Of a DNA stretch of 64,000 nt, positions 18,419 to 25,937 are shown one piece after another. Every line of letters starts with the position of its first letter. The first letter of the stretch is position 1. A program made the position numbers and the translations under genes. Source of the stretch: JAPKYZ01 sp033763835 (lineage in GTDB: Bacteria; Acidobacteriota; Terriglobia; Bryobacterales; Bryobacteraceae); contig JANRJS010000008.1 in the NCBI GenBank assembly GCA_033763835.1, positions 124,001 through 188,000 on the forward strand. The letters run 5' to 3'. Below the pieces are notes generated by a model. The model had not been told where the DNA came from and ran no database searches. It was given only the letters and a program-made list of their open reading frames with translations.

Positions 18419-19100
18419 GTTCGATCTCCGAAATTTGGGATTTCTTGATTATCTCGACTTGCGCGCCGCGCGGCGCCCAGACGGCGGGGTCGGTAGGACC
18501 GAACAACGCGACGACGGGCGTTCCGACTGCGCTCGCGAGATGCGTAATCCCGGAATCGTTGCCGATATAGAGGCGCGCGCCGCCGAGCCAGCAGGCGAGA
18601 TCGTAGAGGTTCGAGAATCGCTCTGCGCCATCCGGCGCGATCGCCCAATCGGCCGAGAGCTCGCGGGCGAGCGCTTGAAACCGGTGGAGCGGCCAGTTCT
18701 TACGCGGGCTGCCGGAGAAGGGATGGACGACGACTCGCGTTCTGGGAACCTGCGGCACTGCGATTCTCGGCACGCCCGGCGGCGGTGGCAACGCCGGATG
18801 AAACACGAACGGCAGGTGGGCGACGGCGGCGCGAAACTCGGGTTGCGAAGTTCCGTACCAGGACACGATTTCGTCGAACTGCGCCAACCGTTCGAGCACC
18901 GGCTGCGCCAGACCTTCGACGCCGGGGATCGCGAGCCAATCGAGGCCTGTGTCGGGGAGCGCTTCGACGCGATTCGCAAACTGGACCAGCGGGACGACGG
19001 GGCGGGGCACCCAGACTTCGTCCGGATCGAGAGCCTCGAGAGCGGGCAAAGTCAGAATGCAATCGCCGATCGCGCCGGGACGGATCGCGAGGCGCCGCAC
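18381..19100 (-). CDS. Glycosyltransferase family 9 (heptosyltransferase-like)
   Basis: This 239-residue protein resembles ADP-heptose:LPS heptosyltransferases but is about 100 residues shorter than WaaC or WaaF. The N-terminal RPGAIGDCILTLPALEAL block is the family signature. The C-terminal domain has VVVHPFSGSPRKNWPLHRF and the nucleotide-sugar site YIGNDSGITHLASAVGTPVVALFGPTDP. The likely role is adding a heptose or related sugar to the LPS core on the inner face of the cytoplasmic membrane, which fits lpxC in the same window. It follows the DsbD-N gene by one base. Confidence 0.87.
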   Translation of the reverse strand: MRRLAIRPGAIGDCILTLPALEALDPDEVWVPRPVVPLVQFANRVEALPDTGLDWLAIPGVEGLAQPVLERLAQFDEIVSWYGTSQPEFRAAVAHLPFVFHPALPPPPGVPRIAVPQVPRTRVVVHPFSGSPRKNWPLHRFQALARELSADWAIAPDGAERFSNLYDLACWLGGARLYIGNDSGITHLASAVGTPVVALFGPTDPAVWAPRGAQVEIIKKSQISEIELDDVLAAARRFL

Positions 19101-19101
19101 G

Positions 19102-19566
19102 CTATCTGATTTCGTAGGTGAATTCGACCGGAACGGTTTTGGGCGGCAGGCAGGCCTTCAAACTGCAAGCCTGGTAGCGCAGCTTGCCCTTAGCGATCCC
19201 GAGGCCCGTTGGGGCGTTCGCGGGAGCCTTGAATTGCGTTTCGATGGCGAAGTCGCCGGTGAAGACGCTAAGCGGTTTTTCCGAAAACTCGTACTTTTCG
19301 AGATGCGGAGCGGGGAACTTGACCGCTTCGGTCGCAAGCGGCGCGGCGTCCCAGGTGAGCCGCAGGGGGATTAAGTAGTCTTCGCTCGGCGTGTTCGAGT
19401 TGGTGTGATAGCCGGGTTTCAGCTTCACCATCAGGCGCACGGGCGTCGATTCGTTGCGCTTGGCGGAAACCTTCGCCACCGGCGCGACGGTAAGCACGTC
19501 GCTTTGGGCGAACGCCCCGACGGCCAGCAGGCTACTTAGCCAGAAGCTGCTCGATGTCCTCGACAT
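19102..19566 (-). CDS. DsbD N-terminal-domain protein (thiol-disulfide), exported
   Basis: The 154-residue protein starts with a signal peptide (MSRTSSSFWLSSLLAVGAFA) and carries a single immunoglobulin-like DsbD alpha-type domain ending in YQACSLKACLPPKTVPVEF, where the two cysteines are the redox pair. DsbD normally joins this domain to a transmembrane part and a thioredoxin domain; both are missing here, but the gene overlaps the TlpA-like thioredoxin gene by 35 bases. It may receive electrons from a separate membrane partner (CcdA or a ScsB-type protein) and pass them on in the periplasm. A frame from 19686 also exists; the signal peptide favours 19566. Confidence 0.8.
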   Translation of the reverse strand: MSRTSSSFWLSSLLAVGAFAQSDVLTVAPVAKVSAKRNESTPVRLMVKLKPGYHTNSNTPSEDYLIPLRLTWDAAPLATEAVKFPAPHLEKYEFSEKPLSVFTGDFAIETQFKAPANAPTGLGIAKGKLRYQACSLKACLPPKTVPVEFTYEIR

Positions 19567-20044
19567 AATCGCTCTTTGAAACCAAGCCGACGTGGACCGA
19601 TGCGATGCGCCCGTTGCGGTCCAGCATGAACGAAGTGGGCAGATTCTCGACGCCGCCGTATTGCTGCGCCACCATATCGGTGCCAAGCAGGACGCGGTAA
19701 TTGATCTTCATCTTGCCGATGTAAGGCTTGACGACGTCCCAACCGTCCTCGTCGAGCGAAACGCCGACGATGGCAAAGCCTTTCGACTTGTACTGATTTT
19801 CGAGGTCCACGAACCAGGGGATTTCGCGCGCGCAGGGCGAGCACCAAGTCGCCCAGAAATTCAGCAGCACGACCTTGCCCTTGTAGTCCGAGAGCTTGAC
19901 GGTTTGGCCGTCGGCGTCTTTCAAGGTGAAGTCCGGGGCGGCTTTGCGTTGGGTGTCGGGCTTGACGGAGCGGGCTTGCGAGGTTGTGGTACAGCTCGAT
20001 GCCGCCAACCAGAGAGTCAAGACGCCTAGCGCCGCGAATTTCAT
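19532..20044 (-). CDS. TlpA/ResA-like thioredoxin-domain protein
   Basis: This 170-residue protein has a short leader ending in a cysteine (C18, LAASSC), suggesting a lipoprotein, although the residues before the cysteine are a weak lipobox. The thioredoxin fold begins with APDFTLKDADGQTVKLSDYKGK; the active site is WCSPC (C68 and C71) in NFWATWCSPCAREIP. Such proteins reduce specific disulfides, for example during cytochrome c maturation, or act as thiol peroxidase-like enzymes. The frame is open from 20191, but ATG 20044 gives the exported form. It belongs to the leftward folding/redox run from 22867. Confidence 0.88.
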   Translation of the reverse strand: MKFAALGVLTLWLAASSCTTTSQARSVKPDTQRKAAPDFTLKDADGQTVKLSDYKGKVVLLNFWATWCSPCAREIPWFVDLENQYKSKGFAIVGVSLDEDGWDVVKPYIGKMKINYRVLLGTDMVAQQYGGVENLPTSFMLDRNGRIASVHVGLVSKSDYVEDIEQLLAK

Positions 20045-20051
20045 AATCCGA

Positions 20052-20519
20052 TTATACGGGCAGCCGCCGCGAACCCAGCAGTTGGTCGAACCACCGGCGC
20101 CGAACCGGGCGCGCCCGCCGGTCGAGCGTGAACTCGCTGTGCCGGCGACGCGGGGAAAAGTACCACGCCGCCGTATCGCAGAAGCTTTCACAAGAATAAT
20201 CGCGCCAACGCCGCGGACTATTCCCGGTGACGCCCAACTTCTCTTTGCGCATTTCCGCGGACCAGCCGAGTTCGCCCTTCACGCGCCGCCGCATTTCGCT
20301 CTTTAGGAGTTCGCTCCAAGCCGCACGAGTGGCGTTGTCCAAACGTTGCCAAACGAAATGAAAGAGCTCGTGCACGACGATCCGAACCAGCTCCGGTGCG
20401 TGGTCCAGTAACTCGCGGTCGAGTTCCACCATCCGCCGCCGCAGATGCGACGCCGCGTGAACGCCCACAAGGCCCCGGGCGGCGCGAATCGTCAGCGGCT
20501 GGCGAATGGTTGGCGTCAT
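20052..20519 (-). CDS. Hypothetical protein with zincin HExxH motif
   Basis: This 155-residue, arginine-rich protein carries H50-E-L-F-H54 in RIVVHELFHFVWQRL, the zinc-binding motif of metallopeptidases. A glutamate at residue 111 in CESFCDTAAWYF, 57 residues later, could be the third ligand, as in gluzincin-like or SprT-like folds. No signal peptide is visible, so a cytoplasmic site is likely. It overlaps the PPIase gene by four bases (ATGA), so the two are translationally coupled. I do not recognise a named family; a protease role is inferred only from the motif. Confidence 0.6.
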   Translation of the reverse strand: MTPTIRQPLTIRAARGLVGVHAASHLRRRMVELDRELLDHAPELVRIVVHELFHFVWQRLDNATRAAWSELLKSEMRRRVKGELGWSAEMRKEKLGVTGNSPRRWRDYSCESFCDTAAWYFSPRRRHSEFTLDRRARPVRRRWFDQLLGSRRLPV

Positions 20520-21463
20520 GGTTTTGGCGCGGAAGGCTTGGGCGAAGCCGGCATCGGTGTCTGCCCCGGCCCGACGGCCTTCGGGGTCGGCGTAAAGAAC
20601 GCCTCGTTCTCGAATTTCACTTTTTCGTAAACGTCTTTGCGAACGGTCTCAAACCAGGCGCGAAATAGCTCTTCCTTAAGGCCGGTATAGGCCTGCGTTT
20701 TGACGGTTTCGTACGGTTGAACGTCGGCCTTTTCGACCCGAAACAGATAAAACCCGTTCGGCTGCCGGATCGCCTCCGAGTACTCCCCTTGCTTGAGGTT
20801 GAAAATAGAAGCTTTAATCGCCTCGGGAATCTGATCGGTCTTCTTAAGCGGCGGGTAATCGCCGTCTTTGTCGCGGGACGCGATGTCCTGGGAATTGGCC
20901 TTAATCAAGGCTACGAAGTCCGCACCGCCCATGGCTTGTTTTCTTAGCTCTTCGATTTTCGCCTTGGCTTCGCTTTCGATCATCGCCGCCTTCCCCGCTT
21001 TTTCGGATGCGGCTTTCTGCTCGGCGGTCACAAAAGGAAGATAAAGTACCTTAACGTTTACTTGCGTGTAATCGCCTAAGTGTCTGTTATAGAAGTCTTT
21101 AATCTGATCTTCGTTCACTTGCGGATTGGACTTGATTTCGAGAAGCCCCTGCATGAGCACGTTCATCCGGGCGTAGGCAAGGCGTTCGGAATTCGGCGGG
21201 TTTTTGTCGAGCTTCTCCTGCTCGGCCAGCTTGGCCAAGTGGCTCAAAAGAGCGTACTGGCGGGTAAATTCCTTGGGATCGCGCTCGAAAACGCCCGCCA
21301 ACTGGCCGGTCATCGCGTCCACGAACCGCGTCATTTCACCGGCGGTGATCTTCTTCCCGTCCCCTAGATCGGCGACGACGGTCTCCGGGGCTACGCCTTG
21401 CCGGGCGGTCTGGGCGGTCGCGGCGATTCCCGCGAAAAAGAGGCTAAGGGTGCGGAACTTCAA
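20516..21463 (-). CDS. SurA/PpiC-type peptidylprolyl isomerase, exported
   Basis: The 315-residue protein has a signal peptide (MKFRTLSLFFAGIAATAQ), an N-terminal helical chaperone region, and a parvulin rotamase domain from about residue 130 to 245 (VNVKVLYLPFVT, ADFVALIKANSQD, DYPPLKKTDQIPEAI, GEYSEAIRQPNGFYLFRVEK). It ends in a proline-rich tail. Such proteins help fold outer-membrane and periplasmic proteins. It lies nine bases after the sialate O-acetylesterase gene and overlaps the HExxH gene, within a run that also encodes TlpA and DsbD-N domain proteins, suggesting a protein-folding neighbourhood. Confidence 0.88.
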   Translation of the reverse strand: MKFRTLSLFFAGIAATAQTARQGVAPETVVADLGDGKKITAGEMTRFVDAMTGQLAGVFERDPKEFTRQYALLSHLAKLAEQEKLDKNPPNSERLAYARMNVLMQGLLEIKSNPQVNEDQIKDFYNRHLGDYTQVNVKVLYLPFVTAEQKAASEKAGKAAMIESEAKAKIEELRKQAMGGADFVALIKANSQDIASRDKDGDYPPLKKTDQIPEAIKASIFNLKQGEYSEAIRQPNGFYLFRVEKADVQPYETVKTQAYTGLKEELFRAWFETVRKDVYEKVKFENEAFFTPTPKAVGPGQTPMPASPKPSAPKP

Positions 21464-21472
21464 ACCGCTATT

Positions 21473-22867
21473 TTAGCGGATCGGTACCGGCCCAAACGCG
21501 ATCAGACCGAACCCCGCGCCGTCGCGAATGTTGGCGTAGGGATCCTTGCCATGGCCGTAGCGCAACTGAGCGCCTTCGGGGAGCTTGCCTTGAAAATGCA
21601 GCACGATGGTGTCGCCCGCCAGTTCGGTTTTGTAGATCATCGGCTGCGGAACTCCGGCGGCGTCCAGAATCGCGAATCCGGTGGGCCGTCCGGCGGAGGC
21701 GAGCGTGCCGTTGAAATCGGAAATCTTCACCCGGATCGTGTTGAACTCGACGACGGGGGCTTGCGGGCGCGGACCGCGTTTGGCTTTCCCCGCCGCAAAG
21801 GCGGCCATGTTCGCGCCGATCCGCTTCAGGTCCGAGGTGCCGACATGAATGCCGTCGTCGAGATCGACGTCGAGCGCGCCGAACACCGCCGAGTTCGCGA
21901 TTGTCTGCTCGGCCAGCCGCTGGTCTTCCTGCACCATATTCCACGCTTCGACGTTTGCGGCGTTGACGTGCCGTCCGATCTGCACGTAGTAGAAAGGCAA
22001 TGCGTTGTCGCCGGTGTCGGCCCGGAAGCGAGCCACCAGGTTCTCGAACTTAGCGCGGAACGCGGGCTGCACCTTGGGATTGGCGTCCGATTCGCCCTGA
22101 TACCAGAGGATCCCCTTGATCTTGCCGCCCGCCGCTTGCAAACGGCGCATCGCGGAACCATAGAGCGAATCGCCCGGCGCGGCTTTGTCCCACTTGGCCG
22201 GGTCCCATTGATCCATCGAGGTGCCGCCGTGCGCGCAGGGCAGCAGACCGACCGGCACTCCGGCGGCTTTCGAGTAGGCGACGGCGAACGGAAGGCCTAG
22301 TCCCGCGCCCTTCTTGCGGTTCTTGACGAACTCGGCGAGCTCCGGCCCGGTAAGGCGAGACTCGCGCCGGGCGAGCGTCCAATGGATTTTGTCGACCGAC
22401 CCGGGGATGTTGTGCAGCGGTTCCTTCGCGGGCTGCCACTTCTCGTCGATCATGTCGAATGTCTGCACCATGCGGTTCGGCGGTTCGATCGCCACGGCGT
22501 CGAGGTTGCCGACGCCTTCCATGTTCGACTGTCCGGCCAGCATCCAGATGTCGCCGACGAAGAGGTTCTGAACCACTGCGCGAGCGCCCCCGGCGCGCAT
22601 TTCGAGCTTGTAGGGTCCGCCCGCCGGAACTCCTGCGAAGGTGACGGTCCACTTGCCGCCCGACGCGATTGCGGGCGTGGCGGAGATCGAACCTAACTTG
22701 CCTGTAACGGGCTTGCCTTCGGCTCCGTCGGCGGTTCCGGAAACGGTGACCGTGGCCTTGCCGTCAGACCCTCGTTGGTAAACCTGATGCTCCTGCGCCC
22801 CGGCCGAGATAACGATGGATTGTGCGGAGAGGGCGAGCGGGAGCGCCGCGAGAAGCAAAGTTCGCAT
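21473..22867 (-). CDS. Sialate O-acetylesterase-like SGNH hydrolase, secreted
   Basis: This 464-residue esterase has a signal peptide (MRTLLLAALPLALSAQ). The SGNH-type nucleophile is S114 in LAGQSNMEGVG, the second block is WYQGESDAN and the catalytic Asp-His pair lies in DDGIHVG near residue 357. An N-terminal beta domain and a C-terminal beta domain frame the hydrolase, as in Planctomycete and Acidobacteria relatives. It removes O-acetyl groups from sialic acid or, more often in soil bacteria, from plant or microbial polysaccharides. It heads a leftward run of seven closely spaced genes ending at 17594. Confidence 0.92.
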   Translation of the reverse strand: MRTLLLAALPLALSAQSIVISAGAQEHQVYQRGSDGKATVTVSGTADGAEGKPVTGKLGSISATPAIASGGKWTVTFAGVPAGGPYKLEMRAGGARAVVQNLFVGDIWMLAGQSNMEGVGNLDAVAIEPPNRMVQTFDMIDEKWQPAKEPLHNIPGSVDKIHWTLARRESRLTGPELAEFVKNRKKGAGLGLPFAVAYSKAAGVPVGLLPCAHGGTSMDQWDPAKWDKAAPGDSLYGSAMRRLQAAGGKIKGILWYQGESDANPKVQPAFRAKFENLVARFRADTGDNALPFYYVQIGRHVNAANVEAWNMVQEDQRLAEQTIANSAVFGALDVDLDDGIHVGTSDLKRIGANMAAFAAGKAKRGPRPQAPVVEFNTIRVKISDFNGTLASAGRPTGFAILDAAGVPQPMIYKTELAGDTIVLHFQGKLPEGAQLRYGHGKDPYANIRDGAGFGLIAFGPVPIR

Positions 22868-22918
22868 GAGGCGAAGTATAGCGTATGCATCGGGTTAGGA
22901 GATGCCCTTACGCGTCGC

Positions 22919-22932
22919 GATAAAGTGTTATC
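22919..22932. promoter_or_regulatory. Short palindrome upstream of the Phd-type antitoxin
   Basis: GATAA and TTATC flank four bases (AGTG), forming a perfect five-base inverted repeat 24 bases before the antitoxin start at 22957. Phd/YefM antitoxins usually bind short palindromes in their own promoter, so this is a plausible operator, but the arms are short and could arise by chance. Confidence 0.35.
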
Positions 22933-22956
22933 ATTGCGTACACACAGAGCGACGGG

Positions 22957-23226
22957 ATGCTAACCACTAAAGTTGGGATTCGAGAATTTCGGGAGCGCTT
23001 GGCGGATTACCTAGAGTCGAAAACGCCTGTCGCGATCACTAGGCATGGGTCGACGATCGGCATCTATGTACCGACTCAGCCCAAACCGAGCCAAGTCGAT
23101 TTGGACGCCCTGCGTGTGGCCGGCGAACGGATGCGGGAATGGATGGCAGCGGCGGGGACCAACGAAGACGAAATCGTCGCCGATTTCAAGCAAGCCCGGC
23201 GCGAGAGACGGACTCGTAAAGGCTAG
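22957..23226 (+). CDS. Phd/YefM-type antitoxin
   Basis: The 89-residue protein begins with the Phd/YefM DNA-binding fold (TTKVGIREFRERLADYLESKTPVAITRHGSTIGIYVP). Its C-terminus is an acidic-then-basic helix (NEDEIVADFKQARRERRTRK) of the type that wraps the toxin. It lies two bases upstream of a PIN-domain gene, the usual antitoxin-toxin order. Autorepression through a palindrome at 22919-22932 is possible. It sits between the sialate O-acetylesterase gene (divergent) and the BON gene, with no mobile element nearby. Confidence 0.9.
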   Translation: MLTTKVGIREFRERLADYLESKTPVAITRHGSTIGIYVPTQPKPSQVDLDALRVAGERMREWMAAAGTNEDEIVADFKQARRERRTRKG

Positions 23227-23228
23227 CG

Positions 23229-23657
23229 ATGCTCGTTCTCGACGCGAATATTCTCATTCGCGCGGTGTTAGGCTCGCGAGTGCTGAGTTTAGTGCAAAAG
23301 TATACGGGGCAAGTCGAGTTAATGGCTCCCGATGCGGCGTTCCAGGAAGCGCGCGAGCATCTACCTGGGATATTGCGGGCTCGGAACGTTCCGGTGGCTC
23401 CAGCCGTGGCCACGCTAGACCTGCTAACACGCTTTGTGCAAACGATCGAATTGGAAACGTACGCTTCCTTCGAGACTGTCGCCCGCGAGCGACTCGGTAA
23501 GCGCGATGAAGACGATTGGCCGGTTCTAGCCGCGGCCCTGGCGATTGGATGCCCGATCTGGACGGAAGATACCGACTTCTTCGGTTGCGGCGTTGCAACC
23601 TGGACAACAGATCGCGTTGAACTATATTTGGCAAAGGCTGCGGAGTGGCAAGCTTAA
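23229..23657 (+). CDS. PIN-domain toxin (VapC-like)
   Basis: This 142-residue PIN protein starts with VLDANILIRAVLG, holding the first metal-binding aspartate (D5). Later acidic residues lie in the DEDDWPVLAAALAIGCPIWTEDTDFFG block, giving the quartet of a Mg-dependent RNase. PIN toxins cut tRNA, rRNA or mRNA when freed of antitoxin; the target here is unknown. It follows its antitoxin by two bases, and its stop codon interlocks with that of the convergent BON gene (TTAA shared at 23654-23657). Confidence 0.9.
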   Translation: MLVLDANILIRAVLGSRVLSLVQKYTGQVELMAPDAAFQEAREHLPGILRARNVPVAPAVATLDLLTRFVQTIELETYASFETVARERLGKRDEDDWPVLAAALAIGCPIWTEDTDFFGCGVATWTTDRVELYLAKAAEWQA

Positions 23658-24037
23658 GCGGAAGGCTTGACCGTCGCCGCTCGAGGCTTCGACCGGTCCA
23701 TCGAGCGCGCGGCCTTCTGCTTGGCCGCCTCGGTGACCACGATGTTGTTGACCACGCGCTTCGCTCCGGCGGTCTTCGCCATGCGTGTGGCCGCTCCTTT
23801 GTGCTGCACGACGTCGGCGCGGCCACTTAGGTACGCGACGCCTGATTGCACGCGGACGGTGAACTTACCGCCGCCCGCTTTCGACTTCAAGAACTTGTCT
23901 TGAATCGTTTGTTGCAAGGCCTGGTCCGACACCGAAGAAGTGGCTTTCTTCGTGTCCGCAACCTTTTTGATATCCGCTGCGGGCATCGCGAGCGTCGAAA
24001 GCAGCGCCCAGGCGAGCGAAATCCGAATTGTCCTCAT
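23654..24037 (-). CDS. BON-domain protein, exported
   Basis: The 127-residue protein has a signal peptide (MRTIRISLAWALLSTLAMPAA), a lysine-rich spacer and one BON domain (LQQTIQDKFLKS, FTVRVQSGVAYLSGRADVVQHKGAATRMAK, GAKRVVNNIVV). BON domains bind phospholipid membranes and occur in OsmY-type periplasmic stress proteins. The C-terminus is basic. Its start lies 173 bases inside the longer frame of the upstream gene (23865-24755), a very long out-of-phase overlap, which suggests that the upstream gene lost its normal stop. Confidence 0.82.
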   Translation of the reverse strand: MRTIRISLAWALLSTLAMPAADIKKVADTKKATSSVSDQALQQTIQDKFLKSKAGGGKFTVRVQSGVAYLSGRADVVQHKGAATRMAKTAGAKRVVNNIVVTEAAKQKAARSMDRSKPRAATVKPSA

Positions 24038-24755
24038 GTCGATCTAGTGCGGGCGGGACGCTCGAAATCTCCGCCTGGATTTCGCCGCCGAGCGCGCGCT
24101 CGAATTCGAGGTCGAGCAACGGGTCGAGGAACGTGAAGTCCTTGGACAGATAGAGGCGGCGCAGGCGGCGCTCGATCAGGACCGGGTCGCGGCGGCTCAG
24201 GGATTGCTCCACCAAGTCGCGCTCGGCGACGAACAGCGCGTGCATCAGCTGCGGCTTGCGTCGGTAGACGGCCCAGAACCGCTCGGCGCGGCGCGGGGCG
24301 AAAGCGGCAGACTGCGGATACCCGGCGGCGGCAAGCATCGGTTCGATAGCCGCGAGTTTCGCCGGTAGATTGCGCTTCAACGAGTGCATCACCGCGCGCG
24401 GGGTGTCGTCGTCGAGCACGTCGAACACGTAGCTGAACTTGGTTTTCGGCGTGTAAGGGCGAAGGGCCGAGTAGGCGACGAGCGTGGCGGCGTTATCGAA
24501 ATCGTCGAATCGGTCGAAGCTCGTAAACCACAGGTAGGGCAGCCAGACGCGGAGCGCTTCCTGGATCGCCACCGACACTCGGGCCGCTTGTCGCAAAAAC
24601 TGCGGGTGTGTCGCGTGGGGTAACGTACGGCTCGTGTCGCCGCGCAAGGTCAGCGTGACGGATCCATTGGCCGCTAGGCCGTAACGCGCGGCCACGGGCG
24701 CAATGAGCGCCGCCGAAATGCAGTTCGGCTCCGGAATGTGGCGAAAGACGGTCAT
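23865..24755 (-). CDS. Hypothetical protein, possible 3' extension by lost stop
   Basis: This 296-residue protein is arginine- and leucine-rich, with no signal peptide. Segments such as RVWLPYLWFTSFDRFDDFDN and TPRAVMHSLKRNLPAKLAAIEP look like folded sequence, but I recognise no family. The last 60 or so residues, after about IQAEISSVP, are only the shifted-frame translation of the BON gene start and look non-native (SGYQKGCGHEESHFFG). The natural end was probably near 24040 and has been lost by a stop mutation or frameshift. Function is unknown. Confidence 0.6.
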   Translation of the reverse strand: MTVFRHIPEPNCISAALIAPVAARYGLAANGSVTLTLRGDTSRTLPHATHPQFLRQAARVSVAIQEALRVWLPYLWFTSFDRFDDFDNAATLVAYSALRPYTPKTKFSYVFDVLDDDTPRAVMHSLKRNLPAKLAAIEPMLAAAGYPQSAAFAPRRAERFWAVYRRKPQLMHALFVAERDLVEQSLSRRDPVLIERRLRRLYLSKDFTFLDPLLDLEFERALGGEIQAEISSVPPALDRHEDNSDFARLGAAFDARDARSGYQKGCGHEESHFFGVGPGLATNDSRQVLEVESGRR

Positions 24756-24793
24756 CGGTGAGAGGAGACTAGCAAGCGCGCGAGAGGCGAATG

Positions 24794-25057
24794 CTAGATG
24801 GTCGGCAGAACTCGTTGAGAAATTGGACGCTTATTTTTGCGAAGCGGCTGTGACTGGAGATACCGGTTCACGTCCTCGAGCGAGGCGAACAGTCCGTGGA
24901 ACCCTTCCACGCTGCGGCGAGGGGCTTTTCGGCGGCTCGAGAAGTCGCGCGCCCGGAACTGGCCTTTCGCGCCGATCACGGCCGCGCCCATCGGTTTGTA
25001 TTCGTGAGTCCCCGCCGCCCACGCCACGTCGTCAAGCACCCACAAGGCGAACCCCAT
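24794..25057 (-). CDS. Small conserved-looking hypothetical protein
   Basis: The 87-residue frame begins MGFALWVLDDVAWAAGTHEY and includes GHGLFASLEDVNRYLQ-like text (FHGLFASLEDVNRYLQSQ), which reads like native protein with a helix at the end. A GGAG motif lies nine bases before the ATG. The frame continues upstream to 25129 with no better start. It is divergent from the sugar isomerase-like gene at 25093, 35 bases away. I cannot name a family, and the C-terminal 15 residues look less native. The 38 bases between this gene and the 24755 start hold nothing recognisable. Confidence 0.45.
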   Translation of the reverse strand: MGFALWVLDDVAWAAGTHEYKPMGAAVIGAKGQFRARDFSSRRKAPRRSVEGFHGLFASLEDVNRYLQSQPLRKNKRPISQRVLPTI

Positions 25058-25092
25058 GTTCGGCAAACTCCATGCTTGATACGATAGCGCCC

Positions 25093-25935
25093 ATGCAACG
25101 TCGTGAATTTCTTGCGGGCTCGCTCGCAATGCCAGTTGCGCTCGCTGCGCAAGAGTCGAAAGTCGCCCGGAAGGGACGTCTGAAGCAGGGGGTCTGCGGC
25201 GGAGTCTTCGGCCGGGGCATGGCGTTTGAGGACGCCTGCCGTCACGCCGCGCGGCTGGGCGCGCAATGCTTCGATTTGCGACGCCCCGAGGAGTTTCCGG
25301 TGATGAAGAAGTACGGCATCGTGCCGACGATCGTCGCGGGCGCGATGTCGCTCACCGGCGGCTGCAATCGCGTCGAGGATCACCCCGAGGTCGAAAAGAA
25401 AATGCACACGCTGATCGATCAGACGGCGGCGGCGGGCGGCGTGAGCGTCATTGCCCTATCGGGCAACCGGCGCGGGATGTCCGACGAGGAGGGTCAGGAC
25501 AATTGCGTCACGTTCCTGAACAAGGTGAAGGCGCACGCGGAAGACAAAGGCATCACCATTTGCATGGAGTTGCTTAACTCGAAGGTGAATCACCCGGATT
25601 ATCAGTGCGACCGCACTAAGTGGGGCGTTGAGATGTGTAAACGGGTGAACTCACCGAGGGTGAAGTTGCTTTACGACATTTATCACATGCAAATCATGGA
25701 AGGGGATATTATTCGCACGATTCGCGAAAACATCTCTTACTTCGGCCACTTCCATACGGCGGGTAATCCGGGGCGCAACGAGTTCGACTTAGACACTCAA
25801 GAATTGAACTACCGCGGAATTTGCAAAGCGATCGTGGACCTGGGTTATCAAGGATATATTTCGCATGAGTACGGTCCGAAGCACGGCGAACCGCTAAAGG
25901 TGCTCGACGAGATGCTGACGATCTGCGATGTATAG
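25093..25935 (+). CDS. Hydroxypyruvate isomerase-like sugar isomerase, exported
   Basis: This 280-residue TIM-barrel protein belongs to the xylose-isomerase-like/AP-endonuclease-2 superfamily. The N-terminus is twin-arginine-like (MQRREFLAGSLAMPVALAA), so export of a folded enzyme is suggested. Metal-ligand blocks include ICMELLNSKVNHPDYQCD, VKLLYDIYHMQIMEGD, FGHFHTAGNPGRNEFD and YQGYISHEYGP. The latter blocks match hydroxypyruvate isomerase, but related secreted proteins have unknown substrates. An upstream in-frame ATG at 24703 is not used, because the leader fits only ATG 25093. It converges on the dioxygenase gene two bases away. Confidence 0.88.
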   Translation: MQRREFLAGSLAMPVALAAQESKVARKGRLKQGVCGGVFGRGMAFEDACRHAARLGAQCFDLRRPEEFPVMKKYGIVPTIVAGAMSLTGGCNRVEDHPEVEKKMHTLIDQTAAAGGVSVIALSGNRRGMSDEEGQDNCVTFLNKVKAHAEDKGITICMELLNSKVNHPDYQCDRTKWGVEMCKRVNSPRVKLLYDIYHMQIMEGDIIRTIRENISYFGHFHTAGNPGRNEFDLDTQELNYRGICKAIVDLGYQGYISHEYGPKHGEPLKVLDEMLTICDV

Positions 25936-25937
25936 CT

